Of a stretch of 64,000 nucleotides of DNA, positions 20,440-31,769 are shown in pieces. Origin of the DNA: Malachius bipustulatus (lineage: Eukaryota > Arthropoda > Insecta > Coleoptera > Melyridae); the NCBI GenBank assembly GCA_910589415.1, contig OU342630.1:3968001-4032000 (forward strand). Direction: 5' to 3'. Each line of letters starts with the position of its first letter. Position 1 is the first letter of the stretch. A program made the translations under genes and the position numbers. Under the pieces are notes generated by a model that worked only from the letters and a program-made list of their open reading frames with translations, was not told the DNA's origin and searched no databases.

Positions 20440-21560
20440 TTACTGGGTTATCCGTACAATTAACGTTCATTATTAGTGTCATGCTACATTTTTTTATAAT
20501 TTACAAATTTTAGGCAGATTATCTACTAGTTTGATAAAATATTGAATAACCGTCTGCGAGACATGTCATATTATTTTGAAGTGTTGTTTTTGTAAATTTT
20601 TTTTTGTCGGAAAAATTTAAAAATACAACCATTGAACAAAAAAGGCAGTTGATAAATAATCAGCGACAGAATGATGTGAACTCAAGTAGCCTACTTGAGC
20701 TTATGATTCTAATGTCCCCAGCAATAATTTCTTGCGATTTTTAAATATATTCGTATATACTTAATGTTATTTTATCTATTTAGTTACTTGATTTAATGTT
20801 ATACTTGTTTTTTTACTGTTGTTGTATTGATTGTTTTGCTGTGTTCTTAGCAACCTGTGTTATACAGGCATCAGCACAACTACTTTTATAAATGTTTTAG
20901 TAATATAATTTCTTGAAAACTATTAATCAAAATTTTAGTCCAGTTCTTATAAGCCAGTAAATGTCAATCATTCTTTTTAGCGTCTTGTTGACAAATCTGC
21001 CATTAGGCACGTGCTCTAGATAACTCGGTTATCTAGAAATATTCCGACAAACTAACTTGAGTTCACTGCCAAGCTATATTCAGTTCCGGCAGGAAGAAAA
21101 TAGAAACAATGAGTCAACTACTCTGCTATTATGTTACATTGCTATTACTACGGACTCAGTAGCGCAGCATGTTCCTTTGATCATTACCTTCTAAACAAGG
21201 AATTTGCAAATAAAATTTCTTATTTGTTGCTATTAGATTTTTCGATTTACATAGGAATAGTAAATCAATCAACAGTTCAATATTTCAACATTCAATATTT
21301 CATTTGAATTTTGAAATATAAACTAATTTTATTATTCTTTTTTATGTAAATTAAGATATATACGATAATATTAAGGGACTTTTATAAAGAGTACTTTTTT
21401 GTAGCAGTTTTATAAGGAATAGCTTTTTGTATTGAATGATCCCATAATTCTACGTTTGGTATTCTAAAATTTTTATTTACATTCGCGTAGAAGTTCAAAG
21501 AGTGTGAAACATAAGAAAACAATAAACTACACCGATGAATTAACATCATGAGTAATTTTG
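20440..21560. other. Unassigned AT-rich DNA
   Basis: No coding or repeat structure recognised on either strand. Confidence 0.4.
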
Positions 21561-21563
21561 GCA

Positions 21564-22530
21564 TTTTTTTCATTATTGAAAAGGCACATGCACTGCAGAG
21601 AACTCCCTATGGCGCTCTAAGAGCGGTGTATGAGCGGAGATATCGACTCACGTTCACTTTGAATCGTTGCAGGTTCTATGTCTCAGAAAATTCTTTGCTT
21701 AGAATGCTATTCTAAAGGGGTGCGGCTCTGTACATAAAGGAAGTCTGAAATAAGGTGGTGCGAAGTGTAACGAGCTGAACCTCATAGGGATGAGCGACTG
21801 CTGCTCGACGTGTGTTTCTGCCCGGCCTCGTTCTAGCTGAGATCAAACTGGCCAAGTACTGTCAACACTTCTCATAAAAATATCCAAAAAACACGCTCAG
21901 GTCAGCTACTTTTCTTCGATGTTCAACACGATCTAGATGTTTTGTCACATTTGGGTCCCCGATCAAGAGGATAGCTTTTTCTGGATGGAGTCAAGTAATC
22001 TCAGGGTATATTTAGAAGCTGAGCTCAAAACCTGTGAGTAGTACTTCAAGGATGGTCGTATTTGAGCCTTAAAAAAAGAAGAGCATAAAATTTCTTTGTG
22101 CAAAACAGTGTTCCAAGTTTTCGAGAAGCGCTCTTCGCCAAACCCGCAACATGATCATGCCAAGGCATGTTCGCTCTGAGGATCACACCAAGCAACCGAA
22201 GAGATGACGCTGGAAGAAGAGAGAGTCCCGCTATTACCATATATGGCTGCACAACATTGATTTTTTGGGACTGTGTTTTCCTAGCATTAAACTGCATTTG
22301 ATTTTTATCACCTCAAGTTAAGTCTCTTGTAGATCTTTGTTAAGTATTGAGACCTGATCCTGCGAAATTGTGCGTCGATGGCGTATCTAAGGTATAGGAA
22401 GATATCAGTGTACTGTCATCGGCAAAACTGTATATGGGCTTTTTGTTGTTTCGAACAGGTCGTTAATATAAATAAGAATGAGTGTCGGACCAATTATTGT
22501 TGCGCAGTAGTGCGTCGAAGTCATTAAGAT
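21564..22530 (-). pseudogene. LINE family A, copy 3
   Basis: Poly-A seen as the T-run at 21564-21570, and the expected stop at 21607-21609. RT thumb at 22046-22297 (SSLRLLGVILRANMPWHDHV). Upstream come FxDD-like remains and INDLFETTK at about 22450. The C-terminal part has several frameshifts and stops, so this copy is older than copies 1 and 2. At its 5' side the palm motif is replaced by foreign sequence from TCCGAC on (about 22489). Confidence 0.75.
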
Positions 22531-22605
22531 GAGATCGGGCCCATTAGGTCTCTCAGGTAAGCGATAACCCACGCCGACTCGCTCCAAACAGGGCTGCCGT
22601 ATATA

Positions 22606-23477
22606 CAGGGTGTCCCAGCTTATTCGAAGCGGTCTCTGTAGGCCAAACGATGTATTTTTTCCAAAAAAATGTTGCAAATTCAAGTACAGAATCACAATGG
22701 CCATAATTTAAAATTATTTTGGAGTATACAGAGTGTCCCATACGACAGTGGCATATCATTGTTATTGCATATATACCTATGTTATTGCATTTTTAGATTC
22801 TCTGAGAAGAGAAAATGAGATTGGCTTTTACAGTTGGTGTTTAAATTCAGAAGTTTTTGAGTTATAAACAGGTGAAAATCGTCATTTTTCAAGTTAGTTC
22901 AAGGCCCTGTACAACGAAAACGGTTCAAGATAGAGAAAAACGGCTTACATGTCCCTATTTTAACTTTTTATGCACTATCCTATGGTATAGAGACATTTGT
23001 ACTTTCTTTGAATTTTTTATTTGGCGACGCGTGGAGATATCTCAGAATTTTTCAAATTTTTTATCACCCTGTGTAAACATTTCATCTACATCATAGGATA
23101 GTACATGAAAAGTTAAAATAGGGACATGTAAGCCGTTTTTCTCTATCTTGAGCCGTTTTCGTTGTAGAGGGCCCTTGAACTTGAAAAATGACGATTTTCA
23201 CTTGTTTATAACTCAAAAACTTCTGAATTTAGACACCAACTGTAAAAGCCAATCCTATTTTCTCTTCTCCGAGAATCTAAAAATGCAATAACATAGGAGC
23301 ATTCCATTTAAAAAAACATAACTTTGATATGCCACTGTCATATGGGACACTCTGTATACTCTAAAATAATTTTAAATTATGGCAATTGTGATTCTGTACT
23401 TGAATTTGCAACATTTTTTTTGAAAAAATACATCATTTGGCCTACAGAGACCGCTTCGAATAAGCTGGGACACCCTG
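22606..23477. mobile_element. MITE family M1, complete copy, 872 bp
   Basis: CAGGGTGTCCCAGCTTATTC at the left and its inverted copy at the right, TA on both sides. The arms are near-identical for several hundred bp. Central part contains GATAGTACATGAAAA and GGACATGTAAGCCGTTTT. No transposase; the small ORFs here are palindrome read-through. Confidence 0.9.
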
Positions 23478-23635
23478 TAGATAAGATTTGACTGAGATGT
23501 TGTTAAACGAATAAAAATGTGTCTAGACAAGCCTAGAAAATATTTTAAAAAAACATTAGCCTGTCCGTGAAAATCGAGAAACACACCCCTAAAAAAAGTC
23601 ATTCGATCAGTTGGGAAACGACCAGTGTTCCAAAA

Positions 23636-23840
23636 TGAGTGACTGCTTTGTCTGTAAAGAGGCATTGGACCTCGGCGAAAACCGCGTTATCAAAGAAAAA
23701 GGCGTACAAACTCTTCGGAAATCCGCGAATGCGAGGGACAAAATGAAAATGAGCTCATGTTAAACGACGTTTCGACAGTGACTGTGCACGTGGCTTGTTA
23801 CAAAAACTACACCAATCCGAAGCTGGCACTAGCTGCAAGG
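23636..23840 (+). pseudogene. Zinc-binding domain exon, probably from a transposon-encoded protein
   Basis: ATG at 23636 starts MSDCFVCKEALDLGENRVIK, then EKGVQTLRKSANARD. One base is missing near 23745, and the next frame continues NENELMLN...VTVHVACYKNYTNP, then KLALAAR. The spaced CxxC and VH-x-x-CYKxYT look like a treble-clef-type zinc domain found at the N-termini of arthropod repeat-encoded proteins (my recollection, not checked). The exon ends in CTGCAAG followed by GTACGT, a good splice donor. The intron is entered by MITE M5 at 23951; no second exon was found. Broken by the frameshift. Confidence 0.45.
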
Positions 23841-23950
23841 TACGTTGATGAGTTTTTTATGCTGTAAAAATTGTTAAATGTTATATTTTGTATAAAAAAA
23901 ACATTTATATCATTTTGTAAGATATTCACTAATTATCATACATTATTATA

Positions 23951-24473
23951 CAGGGTGTTAAGAAAATGACGGATAAACTCTTCAGTACATTGTAGGGGAC
24001 ACTCAGTAAAGTACGGGAAAAATAATTAAAAAAATTCCAGAGCTACATTTTAAAAGATATAAGCAAAATATTAAACAATAAATTTGGCAACGTTAAACAC
24101 AATAATAGTTGCTATTTGGTAATTTCGTCTTATTTCTAACAATGTAGGTAGTCAAGGTATCAAAACCGTTGTTGCCAAATGCTTTTTTCAGCATCTTGGA
24201 AAAGAAAAAATAATCTTATTAAATTTTTTCCAAGCCAGTAATACATCTTAAACAATTTGTTTCAATTGATAACGATTAAGGTACCCTTTTTATATCTGTA
24301 AAATCATTTAGTTTTTACAAATACCGAAAAACAAAGATAGTAAAATGTTAACTTTGGCATTTTTTATCTCGCCAAATTGAAGACCAGAATTTTTTAAATT
24401 ATTTTTCCCGTACTCTACTGAGTGTCCCCTACAATGTACTGAAGAGTTTATCCGTCATTTTCTTAACACCCTG
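23951..24473. mobile_element. MITE family M5, copy 1, 523 bp
   Basis: CAGGGTGTTAAGAAAATGAC at the left with its inverted copy at the right, TA on both sides. Inverted repeats are about 120 bp and contain ACTCAGTA and GTACGGGAAAAATAATT. A second copy lies at 39880-40319. Confidence 0.88.
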
Positions 24474-24479
24474 TACATA

Positions 24480-25600
24480 TATTTTCTCATATTTTATACA
24501 CAGTTGTGTATAATATTTTTCACGGCGCTAGGGTCCATTTCAGGAATAGATAGTGATTGTTAATAATTTCTCTAAAATTCGAATTTATCTCATATCTGTT
24601 GACAGTATTTGAATTTTCACTGCTATTGGCCTCCAACAACTCTCATTATAATTTCTATCCATGTTTCCGTTAATTCCCAAATATTCCTTTTGATGATTAA
24701 TGATGAGTTAACAATAATATGTTTATGGGTGGGACCAATAATAAGTTTATTGGTCCCACGGCTGCTGATTTACAGATTTACAGAGTTAAAGCAATTACGA
24801 GTCTACGTTTGTCAAGTTTCACGTGAGAACGTTCTTTCCACAAGTTAATTCTCATAATATTCTTTTTACTAAAAATAACTAAGATTCGGTTGAACAAAAT
24901 TTTAACCCTTTCACTTATATGGCGAAAACTCCTACGAAAGTATGTTGAAACGAAATTTCATACGCATATTTTCACTGATTTTTAAATGAAAAATAATGCA
25001 AATCGTTCATTTCTATATCTATTTATTGAACAGAATGTAATAGTAACTAAAATTGCGCTCGATGGAGCGCGTTGAATTTGTATCAAGAACCCCGCAGCGC
25101 GCGACTTGATAACTTCGGCGCAGTACTACGCAACAATAATTGGTCCGATTAATAAGATATTTTTATGTAAATGTTCGTAATTGTAAGCGCTGCAAAGCCA
25201 AATGCGATTGGAAAAAAGGAGTTATTCCGAAAATACCAATTTTTCATCCCCCTTGTTCTTAATTAATCACCTGTAGGTGTACCTGTAGGTCATTACATAT
25301 TGCAAATTCGAGAAAATGTCACATATACAAATTTGTGGAGAATGTTTTTCTGAATAAAGTAAGTAATGACACTTTTTTGGGAAAAATGCGAATTAACGTC
25401 GTAAAGTGCAAAAACCAGAAAACCATTCATCCTTTTAAACCAATATAGAACAATTTTTGGACTGCGATTGGAAAAAAGGAGTTATTCCGAAAATACCAAT
25501 TTTTGTATTATTCACAAGGGGTAGGAGGTCGCATTTTTGGATTTAGACTCTCCATTGACCACCCAACCCCCACACAAATTTTTTTTTCCGCATGAATTGT
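24480..25600. other. Mostly unassigned; contains a separated 42-bp direct repeat
   Basis: Includes a hairpin around 24727-24760 (GTGGGACCAATAA and its complement) and a GC-rich patch at 25060-25120. The direct repeat is listed separately. Confidence 0.4.
25202..25502. repeat. Two identical 42-bp direct repeats 259 bp apart
   Basis: TGCGATTGGAAAAAAGGAGT followed by TATTCCGAAAATACC occurs at 25202-25243 and again at 25461-25502 without change, while flanks and the 217-bp spacer differ. Confidence 0.85.
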
Positions 25601-25609
25601 ACAATTAAA

Positions 25610-26662
25610 TCCTACTTTGACTGGACTAAGAGACATGTTGAAGAGTCGACAGAAAACAGGTGACAGCTCAGTAGCGCAATTTTAGGTACGATAACCGGTA
25701 CGTGATCAGGACTAGACGCTTTATTTGGGTCCAATGCTAACATAATGCGCTTTATGACTCGCTGTCGAAAAACTATATCTGGCATTTTGATCGTCTCATC
25801 GATCCGTGTAAGTGATGGAATGGTGAATTTGATGAAATTCTGGCTAGCTGCCTTAATGACCGACCAAAAGAATTTCGAACCGTTGCGGCAGGAGAGAAGT
25901 TTATTTCTGATTCTGTTGTTATCAGCTTCCTTAGTTTGGTCTATTATTTCTATGCATCTTATTCGAGCACGGATGAAGTTGTGGTGATTTGTGTCGTCAG
26001 GGCTTTTTCGCTACTGCTGAAAAGCAAGTTGTTTGGATGCCACAACTTCTTGCATCTTTTGTTGAACCAAGGTTGGCTGTTTGAGGGCCGCTTTTTTTTA
26101 AAAAGAATCTAAGCTTCCATGCCAATGATGACTTGAGCAACTTACCTAGCACAAACAGTTTGATTATCATAGCCGAAACAGACGCTCCTCCATATAAAAG
26201 CTCGATAGTGTTCCCTGAGTTCTTCACATTTGGCCGATCTATAGTGCCAAATGATTACACGTAGTAAACTTGCTTCTTTGACACTAATTGGTAGGACACA
26301 ATCAAGATCAGACGAGTTTGTGGTCTGAGGAACCCAATGGCGCCTTCACTGTGATAAATTCGAGAATTCGTAGTGAAAAGAGGTCCTGAAGGATAGCAAA
26401 GTCTCCCTCGCGATCAGGAATTCGTGTTGGTTCATCAACGAGCTGGATAAAGCCACAGCTGTTAGCAAAAGCTTCAGCTTCACGTCCTGCTCCGTCATTG
26501 AAATTAGACTGTTTAAGCCAGTTTGTGTTATGTACATTGAAGTCTCCCAAGATTGCTATCTCGGCTTTAGGATAATTTATCTGTAGCAAATTAACAGTAT
26601 TTGTCAGGAACTAAAAAAGTGCCTTATACTGCTTATCGCTTGACAATCGGTGTAAGCAGCAT
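25610..26662 (-). pseudogene. LINE family G, copy 2, segment 1
   Basis: Parallel to 13950-15020. The endonuclease part AIVAILGDFN-type strand is at about 26530-26560 (IAILGDFNVHNTNWL), then SCGFIQLVDEPTRIPDREGD and LGSSDH at about 26320. Linker and RT start continue to 25610 with several frameshifts, for example CKEVVASKQ-like residues at about 26040. No stop in the endonuclease stretch 26308-26589 (93 codons). It ends at an insertion at 26663. Confidence 0.75.
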
Positions 26663-27505
26663 GTTTCGTCCACTCGTGTTAATACTGCACCACATTTAAA
26701 CCAAAACCTTACACCTCCTCTCCCTATACCAAAACTACCTTCCCTTCCCAGAAACATTAGCAGACATTAGCATACACTCGGAGTTGGCAGCCCTCGGTAG
26801 GACAAAGGGAAGCATGTGGACCGTTCCAACCTCGTGGGCCAAGAAATACCTACACATTCGCAATTGGTATTCGATCGTTGACCATTGCTGGAGTCATATC
26901 GTTGACTCGTCGCATCGTTCCGTTATCGTCGTCGTCGAAGTGTCGAAGCTTAGCAGATGTAGCCGCAAGTGAAGCGATCCCTTGACCACATAGAACCGGG
27001 AAGACAGGAAGACACTAGATTTCTAATAACTTACCTACACCAACACCAGTGCAGTGCCAAGGGCCGATATCACACCATTACACCATCCTATCGGGACGTC
27101 GCCCACACAACAGTGATGTTATTTATTAACGCCCATAAGCAGCAATAACGAAGAATCGCCATAACAAACTTACACATACAGTCCACATTTTTTTATACCA
27201 TTCAATAAATACAATTTTCTGTTACTTAGGGCCGGTTGTTCGTACGCCAGTTAAAAATTTTGAGATAATTACTGATTTTAAATTGCAAATTTTGAAAATA
27301 CGGCGAATATAATTAATGATCTTTTATTTTTTATCAGTAATTAACTCTTCTCAAAGCGAGCAGAATTCATTTTCAGAAATATCAGACCAATGGTTTGATA
27401 ATACAGGGCATTTTAAAATCAGTAATTATCTCAAAATTTTTAACTGACGTACGAACAACCGGCCCTTAGTCCTTTTTTTTATAATAATTTTTGTACACTC
27501 AAACA
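26663..27505. mobile_element. Unidentified insert of 843 bp in LINE G, 6-bp target duplication CAGCAT
   Basis: CAGCAT stands on both sides (26657-26662 and 27506-27511), and the LINE G frame resumes beyond each. The insert has no ORF and no clear terminal inverted repeat. On the minus strand it begins TGTTTGAGTG, has a TATA-like GGTATAAAAAA at about 27190-27200 and an AATAAATAA stretch, and ends in GGACGAAAC. Size without the nested MITE is about 600 bp. A solo LTR is possible but the 3' end is not CA. Confidence 0.5.
27229..27465. mobile_element. Harbinger-like MITE, 237 bp, with TTA target duplication
   Basis: GGGCCGGTTGTTCGTACG at the left and its inverted copy at the right, about 50 bp inverted repeats with one mismatch. 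TTA on both sides (27226-27228, 27466-27468). A 3-bp TWA target and a GGGCC-type terminus are PIF/Harbinger features. A diverged partial copy lies at 60378-60490. Confidence 0.85.
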
Positions 27506-27780
27506 CAGCATATAAATCTAGTCATTTGGTCGTCTGGTATCCTACGCCACATGTCATCAAATTCCTGAGGCTCCAACTTTTCCTCGCGTTGACAGGAGAG
27601 GTCACTTCTGACAAACATTCCAATGCCAAAGTTAAGTCTAAATCGGGAGTAAAAGTCGTATCCCGGATAAAGATAATTAACTGTGCTTGACGACCCTTGG
27701 ATTTTTGTTTCACACAGTGCTAGAATATGGGGTTTATTCGACTGCTGATGTTGATGTACTGTGTATCGCACTTTTTGTCT
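27506..27780 (-). pseudogene. LINE family G, copy 2, segment 2: endonuclease start
   Basis: The minus strand reads VHQHQQSNKPHILALCETKI, then YPGYDFYSRFRLNFGIGMFV and RSDLSCQRE, the same strands as 15867-16300. The frame is open for 90 codons (27499-27771). It begins abruptly at about 27775, so the copy is 5'-truncated. Confidence 0.8.
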
Positions 27781-28415
27781 TATAAAACTATAACGTCACA
27801 CCCAATTTAATCAAAATCCCTTCAGCAGTTTAGCTTTTATAATCAAATAACAATATCAGAATTGACTCTTTCATCATCTCGTAGCGGCCAAACTAAGCAA
27901 CTTTGTACTTAGATCAGATGACTTAACTCGACTTAGTTTCATCCGAGAAACATTTGGTAGTAAGCTGTAAAGACATTTCAGAGACATTCTGCAGGCAAGG
28001 TGATTCTTATAACCTGAAAATATCTAAATATCTAGAAAAGTAAGCACTTTACGAAAAAAATTTTTTTACTGTAACGAAATCCAAGGCTTTCGTTTATAAT
28101 GAATATTATTAGTTACTTATTAGTTATAACAGACAATTTTTCTCCATTTAATCAGTTCAAAGCAGGAAGACAGAGTTTTTTCGGCATTGATAGCGGCCTT
28201 ATCATCCCGCCTACAACTATAAAAGTAGAACACATCCGAAGAGCGGACATTGCTTGTTTGGGTACTGACCATCAAGCATTCAACTCCAGCCAAGTGTACT
28301 GAGCCTAGCAGGAGTCAACACCCCGCGGTGGATGTATTGAGTACATCGACTAGGCAAACAGGCAGCGAGACGCGAGTTTAGAACTGACCGTTTGCCGTTA
28401 CAAGCTTTCCGTATA
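27781..28415. other. Unassigned DNA
   Basis: No recognised coding or repeat content. A GC-richer patch at 28305-28400 is of unknown origin. Confidence 0.4.
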
Positions 28416-29259
28416 CAGGCTGTCCCATCTCATTCGAAGCGGTCGCTGTGAGCCAAACGATAGATTTTTTTCAATTTTTTTTTTGAAAATTCATGTACAC
28501 GATCACAATGGCCATTATTTAAAATTATTTTGGACTATACAGAGTGTCCCATATGAGAGTGGCATATGTTATGGCATTTTTAGACTGTCTGAGAAGAAAA
28601 AATAAGATTGGTTTTTACAGTTCGTGTTTAAATTCAGAAGTTTGTGAGTTATAAACAAGTGAAAATCGTCATTTTTGAAGTTCAGCGAAAACGGCTCCAG
28701 ATAGAGGAAAACGGCTTACATGTAGGGACATGTAGGGACTTCAACTTTTTATGTACTATCCTATGGTATAGAAACATTTGTACTTTCTTTGTTTTTTTTT
28801 ATTTGGCGACGCGTGGAAAAATCTCAGATTTTTTAAAAATTTTTATCACCCTGTATAAACATTTTATCTACATCATAGGATAGTACATGAAAAAGTAAAA
28901 TAGGGACATGTAAGCCGTTTTTCTCTATCTTGAGCCGTTTACATTGTAAAGGCCCTTGAACTTCAAAAATTACGTTTTTCACTTGTTTATAACTCACAAA
29001 CTTCTGAATTTAAACACAAACTGTAAAAACCAATCTTATTTTTTCTTCTCAGACAATCTATAAATGCAATAACATAGGAGAATTTCTTAAAAAAAAAACA
29101 TAACGTTGATATGCCACTCTCATGTGGGACCCTCTGTGTAGTCCAAAATAATTTTAAATCATTGCCATTGTGATCCTGTACTTGAATTTTCAAAAAATTT
29201 TTTGAAAAAGTACATCGTTTGGCCTACAGAGACCGCTTCGAATGAGCCGGGACAACCTG
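28416..29259. mobile_element. MITE family M1, complete copy, 844 bp
   Basis: Same arms and centre as 22606-23477, with more substitutions (left terminus CAGGCTGTCCCATC). TA on both sides. It carries a short local duplication of TGTAGGGAC at about 28718-28740. Confidence 0.88.
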
Positions 29260-30700
29260 TATATACAAGAAACTTGTAACGGGTATTTCGGCTTAATTAT
29301 TTCCTGCGTGGTTCTAAGGTAAACACCCTGTATACATAATCACTTCACGCTCATGGAGACTTTTGATCGCCATAAACATGCTTGAATTTCAGCCTTTTTA
29401 ACCGTCGGATAATTTCCATTTGATCCGTAGGGAGGCCAAACTCTAAAAATTCATAACATCAACTTTACCGGCAGATAGCTACAACTGGGCAAAAGATATT
29501 CAGCTGCGATTTTTATAAGACCTTAAAAATATAATTCTCTTTTCCACTATGTAAAAATAAATATACCATTCCATTTAATTTTTTTAATAAAAATCGATAT
29601 ATTTCCTTACATGTCAAATCAAGCCCTCTCGCTAGAGTTGCGGTGGTAAAAAAAATGAAAAATTCGAAAAATGTAGTCGACAGAGGAAGGAAAACGCTTT
29701 GTAACGAGACTACTCTTGTTATTCCGTTGAGGTTAACCGGAATAATCGACCTTTAAATAAACAAAATTTTGACGTACTCCCACCTCTTTATTTTTGAGGT
29801 TATGACAAAAAGTTTCAAATAAAAAAAATCGAAATTATTTGAGGATTAGACTAAGTGTAATTTGAATACACCCTTTATTGAAAAAATACGGAGAAAGTAC
29901 CCATTTTCCATTCTGCCATGACTATCAGCGCCCCCTAGCGGTAGTTCTATAAGCTCAAAAATATTTTTCAGCGATTTTTTGAGTCACTTTCCTCCTAAAA
30001 ATTTTACCCTAAAGCTGTGTAACAAGCTGTTCCTGAGATATGGTTGGCGTCCATTGTTAGTGGCCCACCCGGTACAAAAGCTGAATTCTGTATCTTATTC
30101 GGTTCCCGCCTGAGATATCTTCAAAAAACTGGAAAAATTATCCACAAAAAGGGTGCATTTCCAGACACACGTTAACGGGAAATTTTTTGTTTATTTTTTA
30201 CCAAAGAATCAGCCCTAAAAATTTTTTAAGTGTTATTTAGATACACCCTGTATAAAACAAAGTTGTTTTTGTTCGAAAACTTATAACTCCAGAACGGCTA
30301 GACCTATTTTCATGGTTTTTGATTTTGCATCTGGTTCTGATGCAGCTGATTTGTCTCTATCCTAGCAGAATAATAGCTATCAAAAACATTCGCTCTCTAT
30401 ATAGCATGGTGATTTCATTTCCTGTCCACCGCTAAAAGATTGCTACTGCAATTATTTATCAAATTTCAAATTTGAAAAACCAATGTTTCAGCAGGATTTT
30501 CGCGGGCAACCTTTGCGTTCCCTCTTAATAAAGTCTCAACGATCATTTACATTTTTGTCGTTCGTCCACCTTATGATGACACATTTTCTGCATCCGTCTC
30601 TTGGACTAAAAAGTGTTTGTTTGATCTTCAACTTTTCGTTTATTTGAGTGCTCATTGTTATCGTTGAAAACGGGTGTTTTTTTAATTGAAACTGATTTAT
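29260..30700. other. Repeat-rich stretch with MITE termini
   Basis: AACACCCTGTA at about 29323-29333 and ACACCCTGTA at about 30242-30252 look like right ends of CAGGG MITEs. GTGGCCCACCCGG then TAC at 30060-30076 is a right end of the M2/M3 style. Matching left ends were not found. No gene. Confidence 0.45.
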
Positions 30701-30703
30701 TAC

Positions 30704-30868
30704 TGTCCGTATTCATCAAACTTCAAAATATAACTCTGGGGTTATATTTTGAATTTTCTGACAGCTGATTGGTCTAATGCTCAAACCCTACGAACGCTAC
30801 GAATTTTGAACCAATGACATGTGCCAAAATTTAACCCCAGGGGTTATATTTATTGATGAATACGGGCT
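30704..30868. repeat. Short inverted-repeat MITE
   Basis: GTCCGTATTCATCAA at the left is inverted as TTGATGAATACGGGC at the right; inner parts TATAACTCTGGGGTTATA and ACCCCAGGGGTTATA also pair. About 165 bp. Confidence 0.6.
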
Positions 30869-30953
30869 GTTACGTGACATAAATATATAGGTTTTTTGCA
30901 TTGTCAAATGAATAGCTTTTTGATGACGTATGAACCCCTCAAAAAATAATTGA

Positions 30954-31172
30954 CAGCGGGTACTATAAAGGCTCATTTAGTTAACCAGCAGATTTCTGGG
31001 GCTTTTTCTGAAGAAGGTATCAACTCTGTGTGGAAAATATCGCAATTTTGTAATTCTTGGCATGAAAGGGATTACAAAAATGTCAACAAAAGTCATTTGA
31101 CGTCGATATTAACCTCAAAAACGAGCACAGAAATCTGCCCGTTAACTTAGTGAGCCTTTATAATACCCGCTG
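30954..31172. mobile_element. MITE family Z, 219 bp
   Basis: CAGCGGGTACTATAAAGGCT at the left and its near-inverted copy at the right (AGCCTTTATAATACCCGCTG), about 60-bp arms. The terminus resembles that of the larger nested element 55353-56790. The 66-codon ORF inside is not a gene. Confidence 0.75.
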
Positions 31173-31458
31173 TTAATAATTTTCAATGAAAAAAGATAAA
31201 TCAAAGATAAAAAATCTAGATTTTCAGTTTTTCAGCATATTTCAACAGCGACTAAACATATCATAAATTTTGTTTCAGATTCATAATAAGCATAAGATTG
31301 TGCAACTTTTTTAAATTTAATCGTCTCCAATGGTTTAGGAGATCCCAATGTTGAAAGTGCCCAGTTGAAAATGGCCAGTTGAAAGTGGCCGGTTGAAAGT
31401 GCCTAGTCTATGATGTAGGTGCTGATTTTTTGTTTGTGTGTAAAGTTATACCTACAGT

Positions 31459-31766
31459 ACAGGACCTTGAACTTCAAAAATTGCTATTTTCACTTGTTTA
31501 TAACTCAAAAACTTCTCAGTTTAAACACCAACTGTAAAAAGCAATCTTTTTTTTTTCTTTTCAGACAATCTTAAACTGCTACAACATAGAATAATTTCAT
31601 AAAAAAAATATAACCTTGATATGCTATTATCATATGGGACACTCCGTATCCTGAAAAAAATTAAATTATAGCCATTGTGATCCTGTACTTGAATTTGCAA
31701 AAATTTTATTGAAGAAATCCATCGTTTGACCCACAGAGACCGCTTCGAATGAGCTGGGACACCCTG
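31459..31766. mobile_element. MITE family M1, right half
   Basis: Right arm of M1 from ACTTGTTTATAACTC to GCTGGGACACCCTG and TA; the left arm is missing. More diverged than the full copies. Confidence 0.8.
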
Positions 31767-31769
31767 TAT

